DNA from: Tigheibacillus halophilus
GTDB lineage: Bacteria; Bacillota; Bacilli; Bacillales; Amphibacillaceae
Reading direction: 5' to 3'
Assembly (NCBI RefSeq): GCF_042683165.1
Contig: NZ_JBHUIZ010000005.1
Span: forward strand, 186,001 to 250,000
Length of the DNA stretch: 64,000 bases
The translations under genes were made by a program, and so were the position numbers. Position 1 is the first letter of the stretch; every line of letters begins with the position of its first letter. Shown in pieces: positions 1 to 8,869 of this stretch. The notes under the pieces were generated by a model. The model searched no databases. It saw only the letters and a list, made by a program, of their open reading frames with translations, and was not told where the DNA came from.

Positions 1-1
1 A

Positions 2-193
2 GAAATAGCCGATAGTATTATACGTAATACATATAGGACTTTGATGACCAGGGGACAAAAGGGTTGTTATATTTATTGTACAGATAAAGGGATGGGAGAA
101 TACTTTAGAAATAGGTTGAAACGTGAAGAGCTATATAGTAGAGAAGAAGGCAACGCAATGCAGGTTGCTGAGGTTCACAGTAAATACGATTGA
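2..193 (+). CDS. DUF2075 family protein, C-terminal end (partial)
   Basis: The open frame enters from the left edge and stops at TGA 191-193, leaving about 63 residues. The run NTYRTLMTRGQKGCYIYC followed by a helical tail is typical of the very C-terminus of DUF2075 (Schlafen group 3-like helicase) proteins, which are P-loop ATPases frequently found in bacterial defence and mobile regions. The ATPase motifs are outside the window, so activity cannot be judged. It reads in the same direction as the NUDIX/helicase pair but is separated from it by about 460 bases. Family assignment rests on this short tail and is therefore moderately confident. Confidence 0.7.
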   Translation, partial: EIADSIIRNTYRTLMTRGQKGCYIYCTDKGMGEYFRNRLKREELYSREEGNAMQVAEVHSKYD

Positions 194-653
194 TAGTGTT
201 TGTGTGAGGTTCACAAAGTATTCGGAATATCTCATTTCTCAATACTTAAAATCTCAACTTAAATGCTTATTCAATATTTGAAGTTGTTAATGATCATAGA
301 ATTACTTCCTCGTAATAACTTGAATATGGACAGAATAACATCCAAAAAACTAGATCAATATTATTAGTATAACAATTGTGAATACTCTGGGTTTAGATAT
401 GTTGCTTGGAATAGACATTTACTGTAGTGTTCTGAACAATGTCCTGTGTTATTACGGTAGTTTCATAACAGACTTTTTGTTGGTGTAGACCATTTTGACT
501 TCAAAAGGTACGTTAGGATCAATTCAATAGACGAAGACGACTATATATCGATTATTAACTATAAAAGTACTTATTCCCAATTGTTAGCAGAAGTAAATTA
601 AATCTTTAGATATGTTAAGTTATAATTAGTATACAATTAAGGAGAGTATTTAC
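194..653. other. AT-rich intergenic stretch with possible coding remnant
   Basis: No intact gene is visible. From about 461 to the TAA at 601-603 the plus strand stays open and reads like protein (LFVGVDHFDFKRYVRIN and so on) but has no start codon or ribosome binding site, and upstream frames are closed by stops. This may be the degraded 3' end of a lost gene. A TATAAT at 623-628 and a good AAGGAG site just before 654 probably serve the NUDIX gene; no convincing -35 was seen. Confidence 0.3.
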
Positions 654-1049
654 ATGAGAAAAACAATAAACGTAGTAGGGGCTGTAATAAAGCGAAACAA
701 AAAAATCCTCTGTGCCCAAAGAGGAACCGAAAAATCCCTTCCTTTAAAATGGGAGTTTCCTGGTGGTAAAATTGAGCAAGGGGAAACTCCTCAAGAAGCC
801 TTAAAAAGAGAGTTAACAGAAGAAATGAAGTGTTCAATCTCAGTAGGAGAAGCGGTAGAAGATACTACTTACGAATATGACTTTGGAGTTGTGAATTTAA
901 AGACATACTATTGTGAACTAAGTGAGGGAGAGCCTTTTTTAACAGAACACGTAGATATAAAATGGCTATTACCAGAAGAATTAGGTTCCTTAGATTGGGC
1001 ACCTGCAGATATTCCTGCGATAGAGAAAATAGTTTCAGACCATAAATAG
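654..1049 (+). CDS. NUDIX hydrolase, (d)NTP pyrophosphohydrolase type
   Basis: A 131-residue MutT-like protein. The Nudix box is complete: GGKIEQGETPQEALKRELTE followed by E, fitting G-x5-E-x7-REUxEExG(U). Such enzymes hydrolyse nucleoside triphosphates or damaged dNTPs to the monophosphate and PPi in the cytoplasm, using Mg2+ held by the RELTEE glutamates. The start has an AAGGAG site eight bases upstream. It lies 85 bases before a large PLD/helicase/DUF3427 gene on the same strand, an arrangement I recall from other Firmicutes; the pair may work together in repair or defence, but this is inference. True substrate unknown. Confidence 0.85.
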   Translation: MRKTINVVGAVIKRNKKILCAQRGTEKSLPLKWEFPGGKIEQGETPQEALKRELTEEMKCSISVGEAVEDTTYEYDFGVVNLKTYYCELSEGEPFLTEHVDIKWLLPEELGSLDWAPADIPAIEKIVSDHK

Positions 1050-1134
1050 GTATATTTTACTAATTATCCATTTGCACACTGCTTAGAAAAGCATTACAAT
1101 TATACTAATTAATTGGTAATGATTGGTGGAGTAA

Positions 1135-4023
1135 ATGGATAATTTTATTAGTAGCTTAAAAGATTCATTGCATAATGGTTTTATCGATCATACATATAGT
1201 AACCAAAAGAGCTTTAACCCGCAGCTCTTAGTAAATAATTACCATGAAAATACAACAGTTTTACAGGCTTTATTAGAGGAATTAGAAGTTTGCAATGGCT
1301 TTATTTTCTCAGTTGCCTTTATTACTGAGAGTGGTCTAGCGATGTTCAAGACGCATCTTTTTGATCTTGCGCGGAAAGGGATTAAGGGCCGGATTCTGAC
1401 GTCTACTTTTTTGCAGTTCAATTCACCAAAGGCTTTTAAAGAATTGCTGAAGATTGAGAATGTAGAAGTGAGATTAACAGATTTACCTGGTTTTCATGCG
1501 AAAGTTTATATCTTTGAACACAATACGCATCATGCTTTAGTTATTGGAAGTTCAAACTTAACAGCGCAGGCGCTTAAAGTTAATTATGAGTGGAATGTAA
1601 AGTTAAACTCGCATGAAAATGGAGAAATTATTCAACACTTTTCTAATCAGTTCGAGGATGTTTGGGATCAATCTAAACCACTAACAGAACAGTGGATCGC
1701 CCAATATGAGAGCATCTATCAGGATAATAGAGAGAAGCGTGCATTGGAAAAAGTTATTGAGCTGCCTTCTGATTATAAGATAAATACGGTTCAAGAAGCT
1801 CTGAGTATTAAGCCTAACAAAATGCAGAAAGCGGCTTTGTCACAAATCCAAGCAGTAAGAGACGCAGGGCATAAAAAAGGACTCGTAATTTCTGCAACAG
1901 GTACCGGAAAAACTTTCCTGTCAGCCTTTGATGTCCGTAGTTTCCAACCAAGGCGAATGCTATTTATTGTTCACCGTGAACAAATCTTGCAGAAGGCTAT
2001 GACGGACTATCAACAAATCCTAGGTGCGCTAAGTCATGAACTCGGTATCTTTTCAGGCTCTTCGCGAAAGATAGATAGTAAATATGTATTCGCCACTATT
2101 CAAACGTTGTCAAAGACGGAAAACTTATCTTTATTTGAAAATGATGCCTTTGATTATATTTTAATTGATGAAGTTCACAAAGCGGGTGCGCAATCTTATC
2201 AACGAGTGATCGATTATTTTACTCCTGCCTTTATGTTAGGAATGACAGCAACTCCGGAGCGTATGGATGACTTTAATATATATGAGCTATTTGATTATAA
2301 TATCGCATACGAAATTCGCCTACAGGAGGCGTTGGAGGAAGATATGCTGTCCCCCTTCCATTATTACGGAGTTACGGATATTGAATATAATGGGGAATTA
2401 ATTAGCGATACAGCGTTGCTCTCTCATTTGATTACGGATGAACGAATTAACCATATCATTGAGAAGATAAACTATTATGGCTTTTCTGGTGAAACGGTTA
2501 AAGGACTCATCTTTTGCAGTAGAAAGGAAGAAACACATCAGCTGGCCGCTGCCTTAAACGATAAAGGTTTTCGAACCTGTGCTTTAACTGGTGATGATTC
2601 ACAGGATGAGCGTTTAAGACGAGTTGAGCAATTGGAAAATGGTAAACTTGATTACATTTTAACGGTTGATATTTTTAATGAAGGAATAGATATTCCATGT
2701 ATTAATCAGGTTGTTATGCTGCGCCAGACTCAATCTAGCATTGTCTTTATTCAACAGCTTGGCCGCGGATTAAGAAAGCATGCATCTAAACAGTATGTAA
2801 CGATTATTGATTTTATTGGTAATTATAAAAACAACTATTTAATCCCTGTTGCTCTATCAGGTGATAGCTCGCAGAACAAAGATAATATTAGAAGACGAAT
2901 TAAAAATACCAATTTTATTAAAGGGATCTCCACTGTAAATTTTGAAGAAGTAGCGAAGAAACAAATCTATCAGTCTATCAATAATAGCAAGCTAACAGCA
3001 ATGAAGACACTAAAAGAAGCATATACAGTGTTGAAAAACAGGTTAGGGAGAGTACCATATTTACAGGACTTTATTTTGAATCACTCACTTGATCCTGAGG
3101 TATTAATGCAACGAAAACCAAACTATCATCATTTTTTATTGGCTATGAAGGAAGAAATATTACCCCTTACAGCTTATGAAGACAAAGTCTTAACGATGAT
3201 TTCTCAAGAGTTGGTAAATGGAAAACGAGTGCATGAAATAATCCTGTTAGAATTGTTAATGAAGCATCCAACAATCTCACTCGAAGACTATAAGAATGCA
3301 TTGGCACAAAATAACCAGCGCAATGATGAACAAACAATCCAATCTGTTCTTCGTATTGTTGATTTAACGTTTTTTAATCAGGCAAATCAAAGGAAATATG
3401 GTGAGACTCCGCTTGTTACGTTGGCAGGCAATTATCTGAAGCTGGCTAATGATTTAGCAGACGGCCTTGCTACAAATGGCTTGTTTACCCAGTTGGTTAG
3501 TGATGCCCTAACTTGTGCTCAATTGCGTAACGAGAGATATGATCATAATGAGCTTACTTTATATGAAAAATATACTAGAAAAGATGCTTGTCGTCTATTG
3601 AAATGGAGTAATGATGAAAGTTCCACAATATACGGCTACAAAACGAAACACAAGACTTGCCCTATCTTCGTAACTTATCATAAACACGAGGAAGTAGAAT
3701 CAAGCGTGGCCTATGGGGACGAATTTTTAAATGAGCATACATTAAGGTGGTACACTAGAAGTAAACGCACCACTGCCTCTAAAGAAGTGATTGATATAAT
3801 CGAAGCAGATAATAAAGGGATAGAGATCCATTTGTTTGTAAAAAGGGATGACGATGAAGGAACTGACTTTTATTATTTAGGACAAGCCCACCCAGATATC
3901 GAAACAGTGAAGCAGGAAGAAATGCGGAATGCGGAAGATAAAGTTATCCCTGTTGTAACGATGAATATTTTGCTTGAAAACCCGATTGAGAAGAGTATTT
4001 ACCGTTATTTGTTAGATGGATGA
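1135..4023 (+). CDS. PLD-domain / DEAD-DEAH helicase / DUF3427 protein
   Basis: A 962-residue multidomain protein. Residues about 30-190 form a phospholipase D-like nuclease domain with one HxK motif (H121-A-K) and GSSN downstream. A superfamily 2 helicase core follows: Walker A ATGTGKT at 254-260, DEVH at 345-348, GMTATP, and the motif VI region QQLGRGLRKH. The C-terminal ~350 residues match the DUF3427 type of helicase partner. Expected role: ATP-driven DNA or RNA translocation coupled to a phosphodiesterase, cytoplasmic. Start has GGTGGAG upstream. The gene is intact while its neighbours downstream are IS and defence remnants, suggesting it is still maintained. Defence function is inferred from context only. 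Confidence 0.85.
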   Translation: MDNFISSLKDSLHNGFIDHTYSNQKSFNPQLLVNNYHENTTVLQALLEELEVCNGFIFSVAFITESGLAMFKTHLFDLARKGIKGRILTSTFLQFNSPKAFKELLKIENVEVRLTDLPGFHAKVYIFEHNTHHALVIGSSNLTAQALKVNYEWNVKLNSHENGEIIQHFSNQFEDVWDQSKPLTEQWIAQYESIYQDNREKRALEKVIELPSDYKINTVQEALSIKPNKMQKAALSQIQAVRDAGHKKGLVISATGTGKTFLSAFDVRSFQPRRMLFIVHREQILQKAMTDYQQILGALSHELGIFSGSSRKIDSKYVFATIQTLSKTENLSLFENDAFDYILIDEVHKAGAQSYQRVIDYFTPAFMLGMTATPERMDDFNIYELFDYNIAYEIRLQEALEEDMLSPFHYYGVTDIEYNGELISDTALLSHLITDERINHIIEKINYYGFSGETVKGLIFCSRKEETHQLAAALNDKGFRTCALTGDDSQDERLRRVEQLENGKLDYILTVDIFNEGIDIPCINQVVMLRQTQSSIVFIQQLGRGLRKHASKQYVTIIDFIGNYKNNYLIPVALSGDSSQNKDNIRRRIKNTNFIKGISTVNFEEVAKKQIYQSINNSKLTAMKTLKEAYTVLKNRLGRVPYLQDFILNHSLDPEVLMQRKPNYHHFLLAMKEEILPLTAYEDKVLTMISQELVNGKRVHEIILLELLMKHPTISLEDYKNALAQNNQRNDEQTIQSVLRIVDLTFFNQANQRKYGETPLVTLAGNYLKLANDLADGLATNGLFTQLVSDALTCAQLRNERYDHNELTLYEKYTRKDACRLLKWSNDESSTIYGYKTKHKTCPIFVTYHKHEEVESSVAYGDEFLNEHTLRWYTRSKRTTASKEVIDIIEADNKGIEIHLFVKRDDDEGTDFYYLGQAHPDIETVKQEEMRNAEDKVIPVVTMNILLENPIEKSIYRYLLDG

Positions 4024-4223
4024 CTTGAATTAGTGTTTATTAAATAGAATGCAAGTAAAACCCCTGTAATTCCAAAGTTCAGTTAGCCTGGCCACTTTTC
4101 ATTAGTTGCCAGTTATAGAGTGGAGGATTTAAATTTAGTATAATACTTGATGCTAGTCTAATAATTGGACACGGAGAATGGAGGTTTCTATACTGTAAAT
4201 AATAATTTCTGGGAGCGTCCAAA

Positions 4224-4510
4224 ATGGCTAAAGGTTACGATAAAGAGTTTAAACTATATGCTGTCAAATTGGTAGTGGAAGACGGCAAGAAGGTTGCGGA
4301 AGTCGCAAGGGAATTGGATTTGGTGCATCAGACACTGCACAAATGGGTTGCAAAATATAAAGAGGAGCAGGGGATGGTTTTGTAGGCAGTGGAAACCGAA
4401 GCCCGAATGATAAAGCAGAATATGAAAAGGACAAACGAATTCGTGATTTGGAAGAGGAAGTAGCTATTTTAAAAAAGGCTATGGGCATCTTCGCAAAAAA
4501 CCAGAAGTAA
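4224..4510 (+). pseudogene. IS3-family transposase orfA, frameshifted
   Basis: Starts MAKGYDKEFKLYAVKLVVED, the usual helix-turn-helix N-terminus of IS3 OrfA, and reads to an early stop at about 4383. Restoring one base in the G run near 4370 (GGGGATGG) recovers the expected continuation GDGFVGSGNRSPNDKAEY and the leucine-rich RDLEEEVAILKKAMGIFAKN end, stopping at TAA 4508-4510. The run of A at the end (AAAAAA near 4495) is the normal place for programmed -1 frameshifting into orfB, but the internal shift is a lesion, not recoding. Confidence 0.85.
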
Positions 4511-5377
4511 TTTATGACTTCATTGAAAAACACCGCCACGAGTTTCGTGTAGCGAGGATGTGTCAGGTGTTGGGAGTGTCCAAAAGTGGGTATTACCATT
4601 GGAGGGATCGACCCCAGTGCAAACGAAAAAGCGAAAGAAAAAGCTTGCAGCACAGGTCAAACGAATATTTGTTGAATCTGAGAAAAGATATGGAAGTCCG
4701 AAAATCACTAGAATACTAAATGAGAATGGCTGGAATGTGTCGCAAAAGACAGTAACGCGTATCATGAGTGAGAACAGTCTGCGTTCCAAGACAGTGAAAA
4801 AATATAAAGCAACGACAAATTCCAAACATAACTATCCCGTAATCTGTTAAAGCAGCAGTTTCACGTGGATAAACCTGGCGCAGTCTGGGTCAGCGACATC
4901 ACATACGTGTGGACAAAAGAAGGTTGGTTATATTTAGCCACTGTAATGGACCTGTTTTCAAGAAGAATCATCGGGTGGGAAATGAGTCATCGAATGACAA
5001 AGGAACTGACAATCACGGCTTTAAAGAGGGCTATTAATCAACAGCTGCCAAACGAAGGGCTGATTCATCATTCTGATCGAGGCAGCCAATACGCCGTAAC
5101 TGATTATCAAGCAATTCTACAAGACTATAAAATCACCACGAGTATGAGCAGGAAAGGAAACTGTTATGACAACGCCTGTATCGAATCGTTTCACAGTATA
5201 ATTAAGAAGGAACTAATATTTCACGAGAAGTTTCAAACACGCGCTGAAGCTAAACGAAGTATATTCGCCTATATTATGACCTTTTATAATTTCAAGCGTA
5301 TTCATTCAGTTATTGATTATATGTCGCCGTTACAGTATGAAAAAATGTATATTCAACGGCTAAAATCAACTGCATGA
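4495..5377 (+). pseudogene. IS3-family transposase orfB (DDE integrase), frameshifted twice
   Basis: Three frame segments make one OrfB: about 4495-4640 (includes RMCQVLGVSKSGYYHW), about 4625-4845 (KKLAAQVKRIFVESEKRYGS) and 4865-5377. The last piece holds the rve integrase core with catalytic D in WVSDITYVW, D in IHHSDRGSQY and E in CIESFHSIIKKEL. Frame changes occur around 4630 and 4845-4860. The three acidic residues are intact but the protein cannot be made as one chain, so the copy is inactive unless supplied in trans. Confidence 0.85.
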
Positions 5378-5597
5378 AGGGAATTCAACATCCTCTCAGG
5401 TGACGTTAGGGTGAATACCCTTACGCCAACTGAATGGATAGCAAGCAACGCGCGGTAGCAGTTTTAGGATTTTCAACATTTCGTGTGTCCAATTTATTGA
5501 CATAGATCCATTATTGTTAAATAAATTGAAATTAATAGAGCGATTCAATACCAAGTTTATCTTGAACGCTTAAAGAAAAAGCACAGGGTGATAGAAA

Positions 5598-6203
5598 ATG
5601 AGTCTAGTAATGATTTTTATAGTAGTGATTATAATCTTGTTTCTGTTAATCTATTACGATAAAAAAACTAATTATGGAAACATTCCGATTTATATGAGGC
5701 AATTCGAAAACGGAGAGTATTATTTCTTTGTTAGGGTTTTCGTTTGGCAAAAAAACAAAATCATGCAAGCCCAAAAACTATATATGCAAAATACTTATTT
5801 ACATTTCAATGGCTATGAGTATGTAATTACTCATGGCGGGCTATTGTTTCCAGTAAATAATGCTCTTTTCATAGAGAAAGAAATTAGGTATTTTGGAAAG
5901 GCAATTTCGAAGCAAGGAAGTGAAAACTATAACAATATTGTTATTAATCAATATGGCGAAGGATTGATATCTATAGACCTCAGTTCTAATGAAATAGTAA
6001 GTATAGAAAAATATATATCACAGGACAATACAATAGATTTACAAGACAAAGAGGTTATAGAAGCATTCTTACAGAAGTTAAAAAATAAGCAATTAATAGA
6101 ACAACAAGAATTAAGCTATATATATACTCTATTTTTAAAATACGAACCATTAGCGAGTTTTGGTATTAATCTATTTAATTTTTTGAAGAGTTTTTTAAAA
6201 TAA
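5598..6203 (+). CDS. membrane-anchored protein of unknown function
   Basis: 201 residues, not recognised. Residues about 2-20 (LVMIFIVVIIILFLLIYY) form a single N-terminal membrane anchor, followed by a soluble mixed alpha/beta domain with many aromatic residues (MRQFENGEYYFFVRVFVW) and a helical end. The start is preceded by an AGGGTGATAGAAA weak site. It is very AT-rich, like the surrounding island and unlike the metabolic genes to the right. It stands alone between the IS3 copy and the Lamassu remnant, so it may be an accessory or phage-related gene. No function is proposed. Confidence 0.6.
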   Translation: MSLVMIFIVVIIILFLLIYYDKKTNYGNIPIYMRQFENGEYYFFVRVFVWQKNKIMQAQKLYMQNTYLHFNGYEYVITHGGLLFPVNNALFIEKEIRYFGKAISKQGSENYNNIVINQYGEGLISIDLSSNEIVSIEKYISQDNTIDLQDKEVIEAFLQKLKNKQLIEQQELSYIYTLFLKYEPLASFGINLFNFLKSFLK

Positions 6204-6434
6204 CACATTAATTGTCTTGTATATTAATTTTTATAGTAATAATAAATTAAGTTATTATTTAGAAAATATTCTTATAGTGAAGAACATTTTTTTTATGTCA
6301 GTTCCACCTGGCTTTTACTATTATAATCAAAAGTACTATTTTAGAAGAACTTGTTTTGGAAATAAATGACATGCAACTCAAGTTGCAATCGAATATACAT
6401 ATTTTTTAAATATAATTGTATTAGAGGTGATTAG

Positions 6435-6712
6435 GTGGATAAACTAAAAGATTCCTTTGTTAAGCCTAGAGACACTAGTGGTCCCCGTTCTTCAAATAGA
6501 TTTGATTACCAAAAGGATTGGGCTATTTTAAAGATGATGGAAATGTATGAAGTAGAAGAAGACTTCTTATTAGTTATGGACTATTATGATGATGTTGTTG
6601 TTTATGATTCAGCTACAGACCTTGAAAATATTTCCTTTTCTCAGATAAAGACAAGTTCAAAAAACTGGACTCTGAACTCTTTAACAAAAAGAAAACCAGG
6701 AGCGGAAGGAAG
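6435..6712 (+). pseudogene. DUF4297/Cap4-type dsDNA nuclease, N-terminal fragment (LmuA-like)
   Basis: The first ~90 residues match the N-terminus of DUF4297 (Cap4-family) nucleases: PRDTSGPRSSNRFDYQKDWA, then LVMDYYDDVVVYDS, then ISFSQIKTSSKNWTLNSL, where QIK is the QxK part of the restriction-endonuclease-like active site. After KRKPGAEG the homology ends and the frame stops at 6723-6725. Immediately afterwards a different gene, an SMC-like ATPase, begins in another frame. In Lamassu-Cap4 defence systems such a nuclease (LmuA) is encoded with an SMC-like LmuB, so I read this as the stump of lmuA left by a deletion. Confidence 0.75.
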
Positions 6713-7728
6713 TTGTAGCTATTGACACGGTTCAATTTAAAAAAGAGATTGATGAGTTATTATCGCTTTATGATGTATTAAACAAAAAAGGTTCTAAGTT
6801 AAAACAGAAAATCTTAGAGTTAGAAAATCATAAGATACACATAGAACAGCAAATCAAAGTAGTAAACCGCACTATAGCTGAATTAAAGGATGATTTTGAA
6901 TTTGCAATGGAACAAACTGATTCTGTAGAGTGTCCGACGTGCGGTAATATTTATGAGAACTCATTTGCAGAGCGTTTTGCAATTGCAAAAGATGAAGATA
7001 CTTGTAAAGATTTGTTATTGAGTCTGAATTCAGACTTAAAAAAATTGTAGAAAGCATTCAATCTGAATACAAAAGTTATGATAAGAATAATCATGAGCAA
7101 GAAAAAATAAAGGGTATTCTCTCAAAAAAACAAGGAGCAGTAAAGCTGAAAGATATAATATTAAATGAAGGAAAAAGAGAAATGAACTTACTTATGGAGG
7201 AAGAAATAAGTTCATTAAATAATGAAATATATAATAAATCGAGGATTTAAAAGAAGAATTAAAAGAATTCGAGGATAAGAAACGACAAAAAGAAATTAGA
7301 ACAAAATACTTTAACTTAATGCAAAGTAATTTAATGAAGCTAGATGTATTAACAATGAGCGAAAAATCATACAAAAAAATCACTTCCAAAATAGCGGAGA
7401 CTGGAAGTGGTAAACCTAGAGCATTATTAGCATATTATTTTAGTATTCTTGAAGTAATGAAGGAGTTCTCAACTTCAGTGTTCTGTCCAATAGTTATTGA
7501 CTCCCCCAACCAACAAGACAAAGAAAAAGCAAACTTGGATAAAATGTTAGACTTTATAATAGAAAAAAACCAGAAGGTTCACAATTAATATTGGGTCTTG
7601 TTGAAATGAATGATATAAGTTTTGAAGGAAAAACTCTTATTTTGGATAAGAAACACAGCTTACTTGGAAAGAGTGATTATCCTACAATCTCTGTGGAGAT
7701 AAAAGGTTTATTGGAAAAATGTGAATGA
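6700..7728 (+). pseudogene. SMC/Rad50-like ATPase, C-terminal half, frameshifted (LmuB-like)
   Basis: Four frame segments (about 6700-7050, 7040-7250, 7240-7588, 7575-7728) join into the second half of an SMC-like ATPase. First comes coiled coil with a zinc-hook-like motif VECPTCGNIYENSFAERFA, then more coiled coil, then the C-terminal ATPase lobe with Walker B/D-loop VIDSPNQQDKEK. The Walker A half is missing. The shift at 7041-7047 lies in a run of seven A; others are near 7245 and 7575. This part and the nuclease stump together fit a Lamassu system that lost its middle (rest of lmuA, lmuC if present, start of lmuB). Confidence 0.75.
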
Positions 7729-7737
7729 ATATTAAAC

Positions 7738-7775
7738 ACAGCTTTCGTATCAAGCGCACGAAAGCTGTTATTTTG
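7738..7775 (+). terminator. Rho-independent terminator after ATPase remnant
   Basis: Perfect 11-bp stem ACAGCTTTCGT (7738-7748) with ACGAAAGCTGT (7758-7768), followed by TATTTTG. Confidence 0.8.
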
Positions 7776-7995
7776 ACTTGAAAACCTCACTTAGATATAC
7801 TACGGAGAACCGTATCATAAATAAGAGTGGTTTTTAGCCCCCTCATATTTTGTTTGAAACAGAACCACCGAATATTCTATTTTTTACCTTTAGCCGGGTA
7901 AATACTATACGTGTGATACCAGTTCCATGTTTGGTTTCTGCTTTTTTTAAAATAACTACGCTAACTATATACATGGTGCATACACGGAAATAAAG

Positions 7996-8041
7996 AAAAA
8001 CACATTGAATTGGGGTGCAGTACCAAATCCAGTGTGTTTTT
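7996..8041 (-). terminator. Terminator of PAS gene (possibly bidirectional)
   Basis: AAAAACACA at 7996-8004 pairs with TGTGTTTTT at 8033-8041, with partial inner pairing. T runs on both strands allow termination from either side. The preceding stretch 7776-7995 shows no gene. Confidence 0.7.
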
Positions 8042-8072
8042 CAGCGGTCTCTCAATTTGAAAAAGATATTTT

Positions 8073-8549
8073 TCACTCTGGTTTAACAGCAATAAATTCG
8101 CCAATGGTATCAGGGGTGTGTTTACCTTCTTTTCCTTGGAAAAGGTCGATATTAACGGTCACATCCATACATCCAAGATATTTTCCGTTTTCGTCACGTA
8201 CTGCCATGAATTTTTGATAAATTTGACCGGATTCACCAGAGCGTTTCGGGAACCAAAACTCCCATTCATCGCGTGTTCCTGAATGAAAATCCTTTAACAA
8301 TTTTTCCACGTAATGAACTACTTGTGGGTGAAGCTCAAGCACATGGCGGCCAATTGCTTCTTTACGACGACCATGGACGCGGTTTGGATTATTTGAATAC
8401 CAGCGGAAAATATCGTTAGCATCGCAAAAACCCATTTCAAATGGTAAAAGATTGATAATTGAATCCAAAGTGCTTGCTTTAATTGCACCAGTTTCAAAAT
8501 TAATAATAGCTTCAGGACTAATTAATTCTGACAACTTCACTTCAGACAT
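8073..8549 (-). CDS. PAS domain protein (PAS_10 / DUF438 C-terminal type)
   Basis: 158 residues made almost entirely of one PAS fold: GFCDANDIFRWYSNN, RVHGRRKEAIGRHVLELHP, then EFWFPKRSG and KYLGCMDVTVNID. This resembles the PAS domain at the end of DUF438 proteins, which are thought to sense small ligands or redox state. No output domain is attached, so it must act through a partner or as a ligand carrier. Start is ATG with AAGGAGAGG upstream. A TGTGA-N6-TCACA site lies about 140 bp upstream, pointing to Fnr-controlled anaerobic expression. It sits between a defence remnant and an IS relic but is itself intact. Confidence 0.75.
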   Translation of the reverse strand: MSEVKLSELISPEAIINFETGAIKASTLDSIINLLPFEMGFCDANDIFRWYSNNPNRVHGRRKEAIGRHVLELHPQVVHYVEKLLKDFHSGTRDEWEFWFPKRSGESGQIYQKFMAVRDENGKYLGCMDVTVNIDLFQGKEGKHTPDTIGEFIAVKPE

Positions 8550-8655
8550 TTATAACCTCTCCTTTATGTGATCTCCCTTTATGAGGAGAATGTAATAGTA
8601 AAAATATTTGTGAGAAAAGACCACTACTTTTAGGTGAGTTCCATCTCATTAGAAT

Positions 8656-8697
8656 GATATCATTAATAACGAGAGCGAATTGTGATTTATCTCACAA
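8656..8697 (-). promoter_or_regulatory. Fnr-type site and promoter for the PAS gene
   Basis: TTGTGATTTATCTCACAA at 8680-8697 is a perfect TGTGA-N6-TCACA palindrome, the Bacillus Fnr/CRP consensus. On the minus strand a TATCAT (8656-8661) could be the -10; its start point would be about 40 bases from the palindrome centre, the class II activator spacing. Site seen; regulation inferred. Confidence 0.6.
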
Positions 8698-8869
8698 ATA
8701 TAAGTAACGGAGGTTTTGAATTTCCAACCCCCCCTGGAACCTGTCCAGTATGTATAAAATTATACTCGGTGGGGGCATAGGGCTTTCCAATAGCCAAAAA
8801 GGAGAAGGCACTCTATCATTAAAATGTATGCTTTGCACGGCATAATACATTTTGGAAAGAGGCCTTCTC

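Larger units (their letters stand above)
4155..5502 (+). mobile_element. IS3-family insertion sequence (IS150-like), degenerate
   Basis: The ends are imperfect inverted repeats: 4155-4172 reads AGTCTAATAATTGGACAC and the complement of 5485-5502 reads TGTCAATAAATTGGACAC. Inside are orfA (helix-turn-helix) and orfB (DDE integrase) of an IS3-type transposase, both broken by frameshifts. No clear 3-bp target duplication is visible (GCT left, TAG right), so the exact tips may differ by a few bases. It sits between the helicase gene and an orphan membrane protein. Not capable of producing its own transposase without recoding at three positions. Confidence 0.85.

Noticed and set aside
4365..4383. 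Programmed frameshift in IS3 orfA
   Set aside because: The shift lies in the middle of orfA, not at the A-run near its end where IS3 recoding occurs, and orfB has two more lesions.
4264..4825. Minus-strand open frames over the IS3 element
   Set aside because: They mirror the transposase frames, have no start sites and no recognisable protein features.
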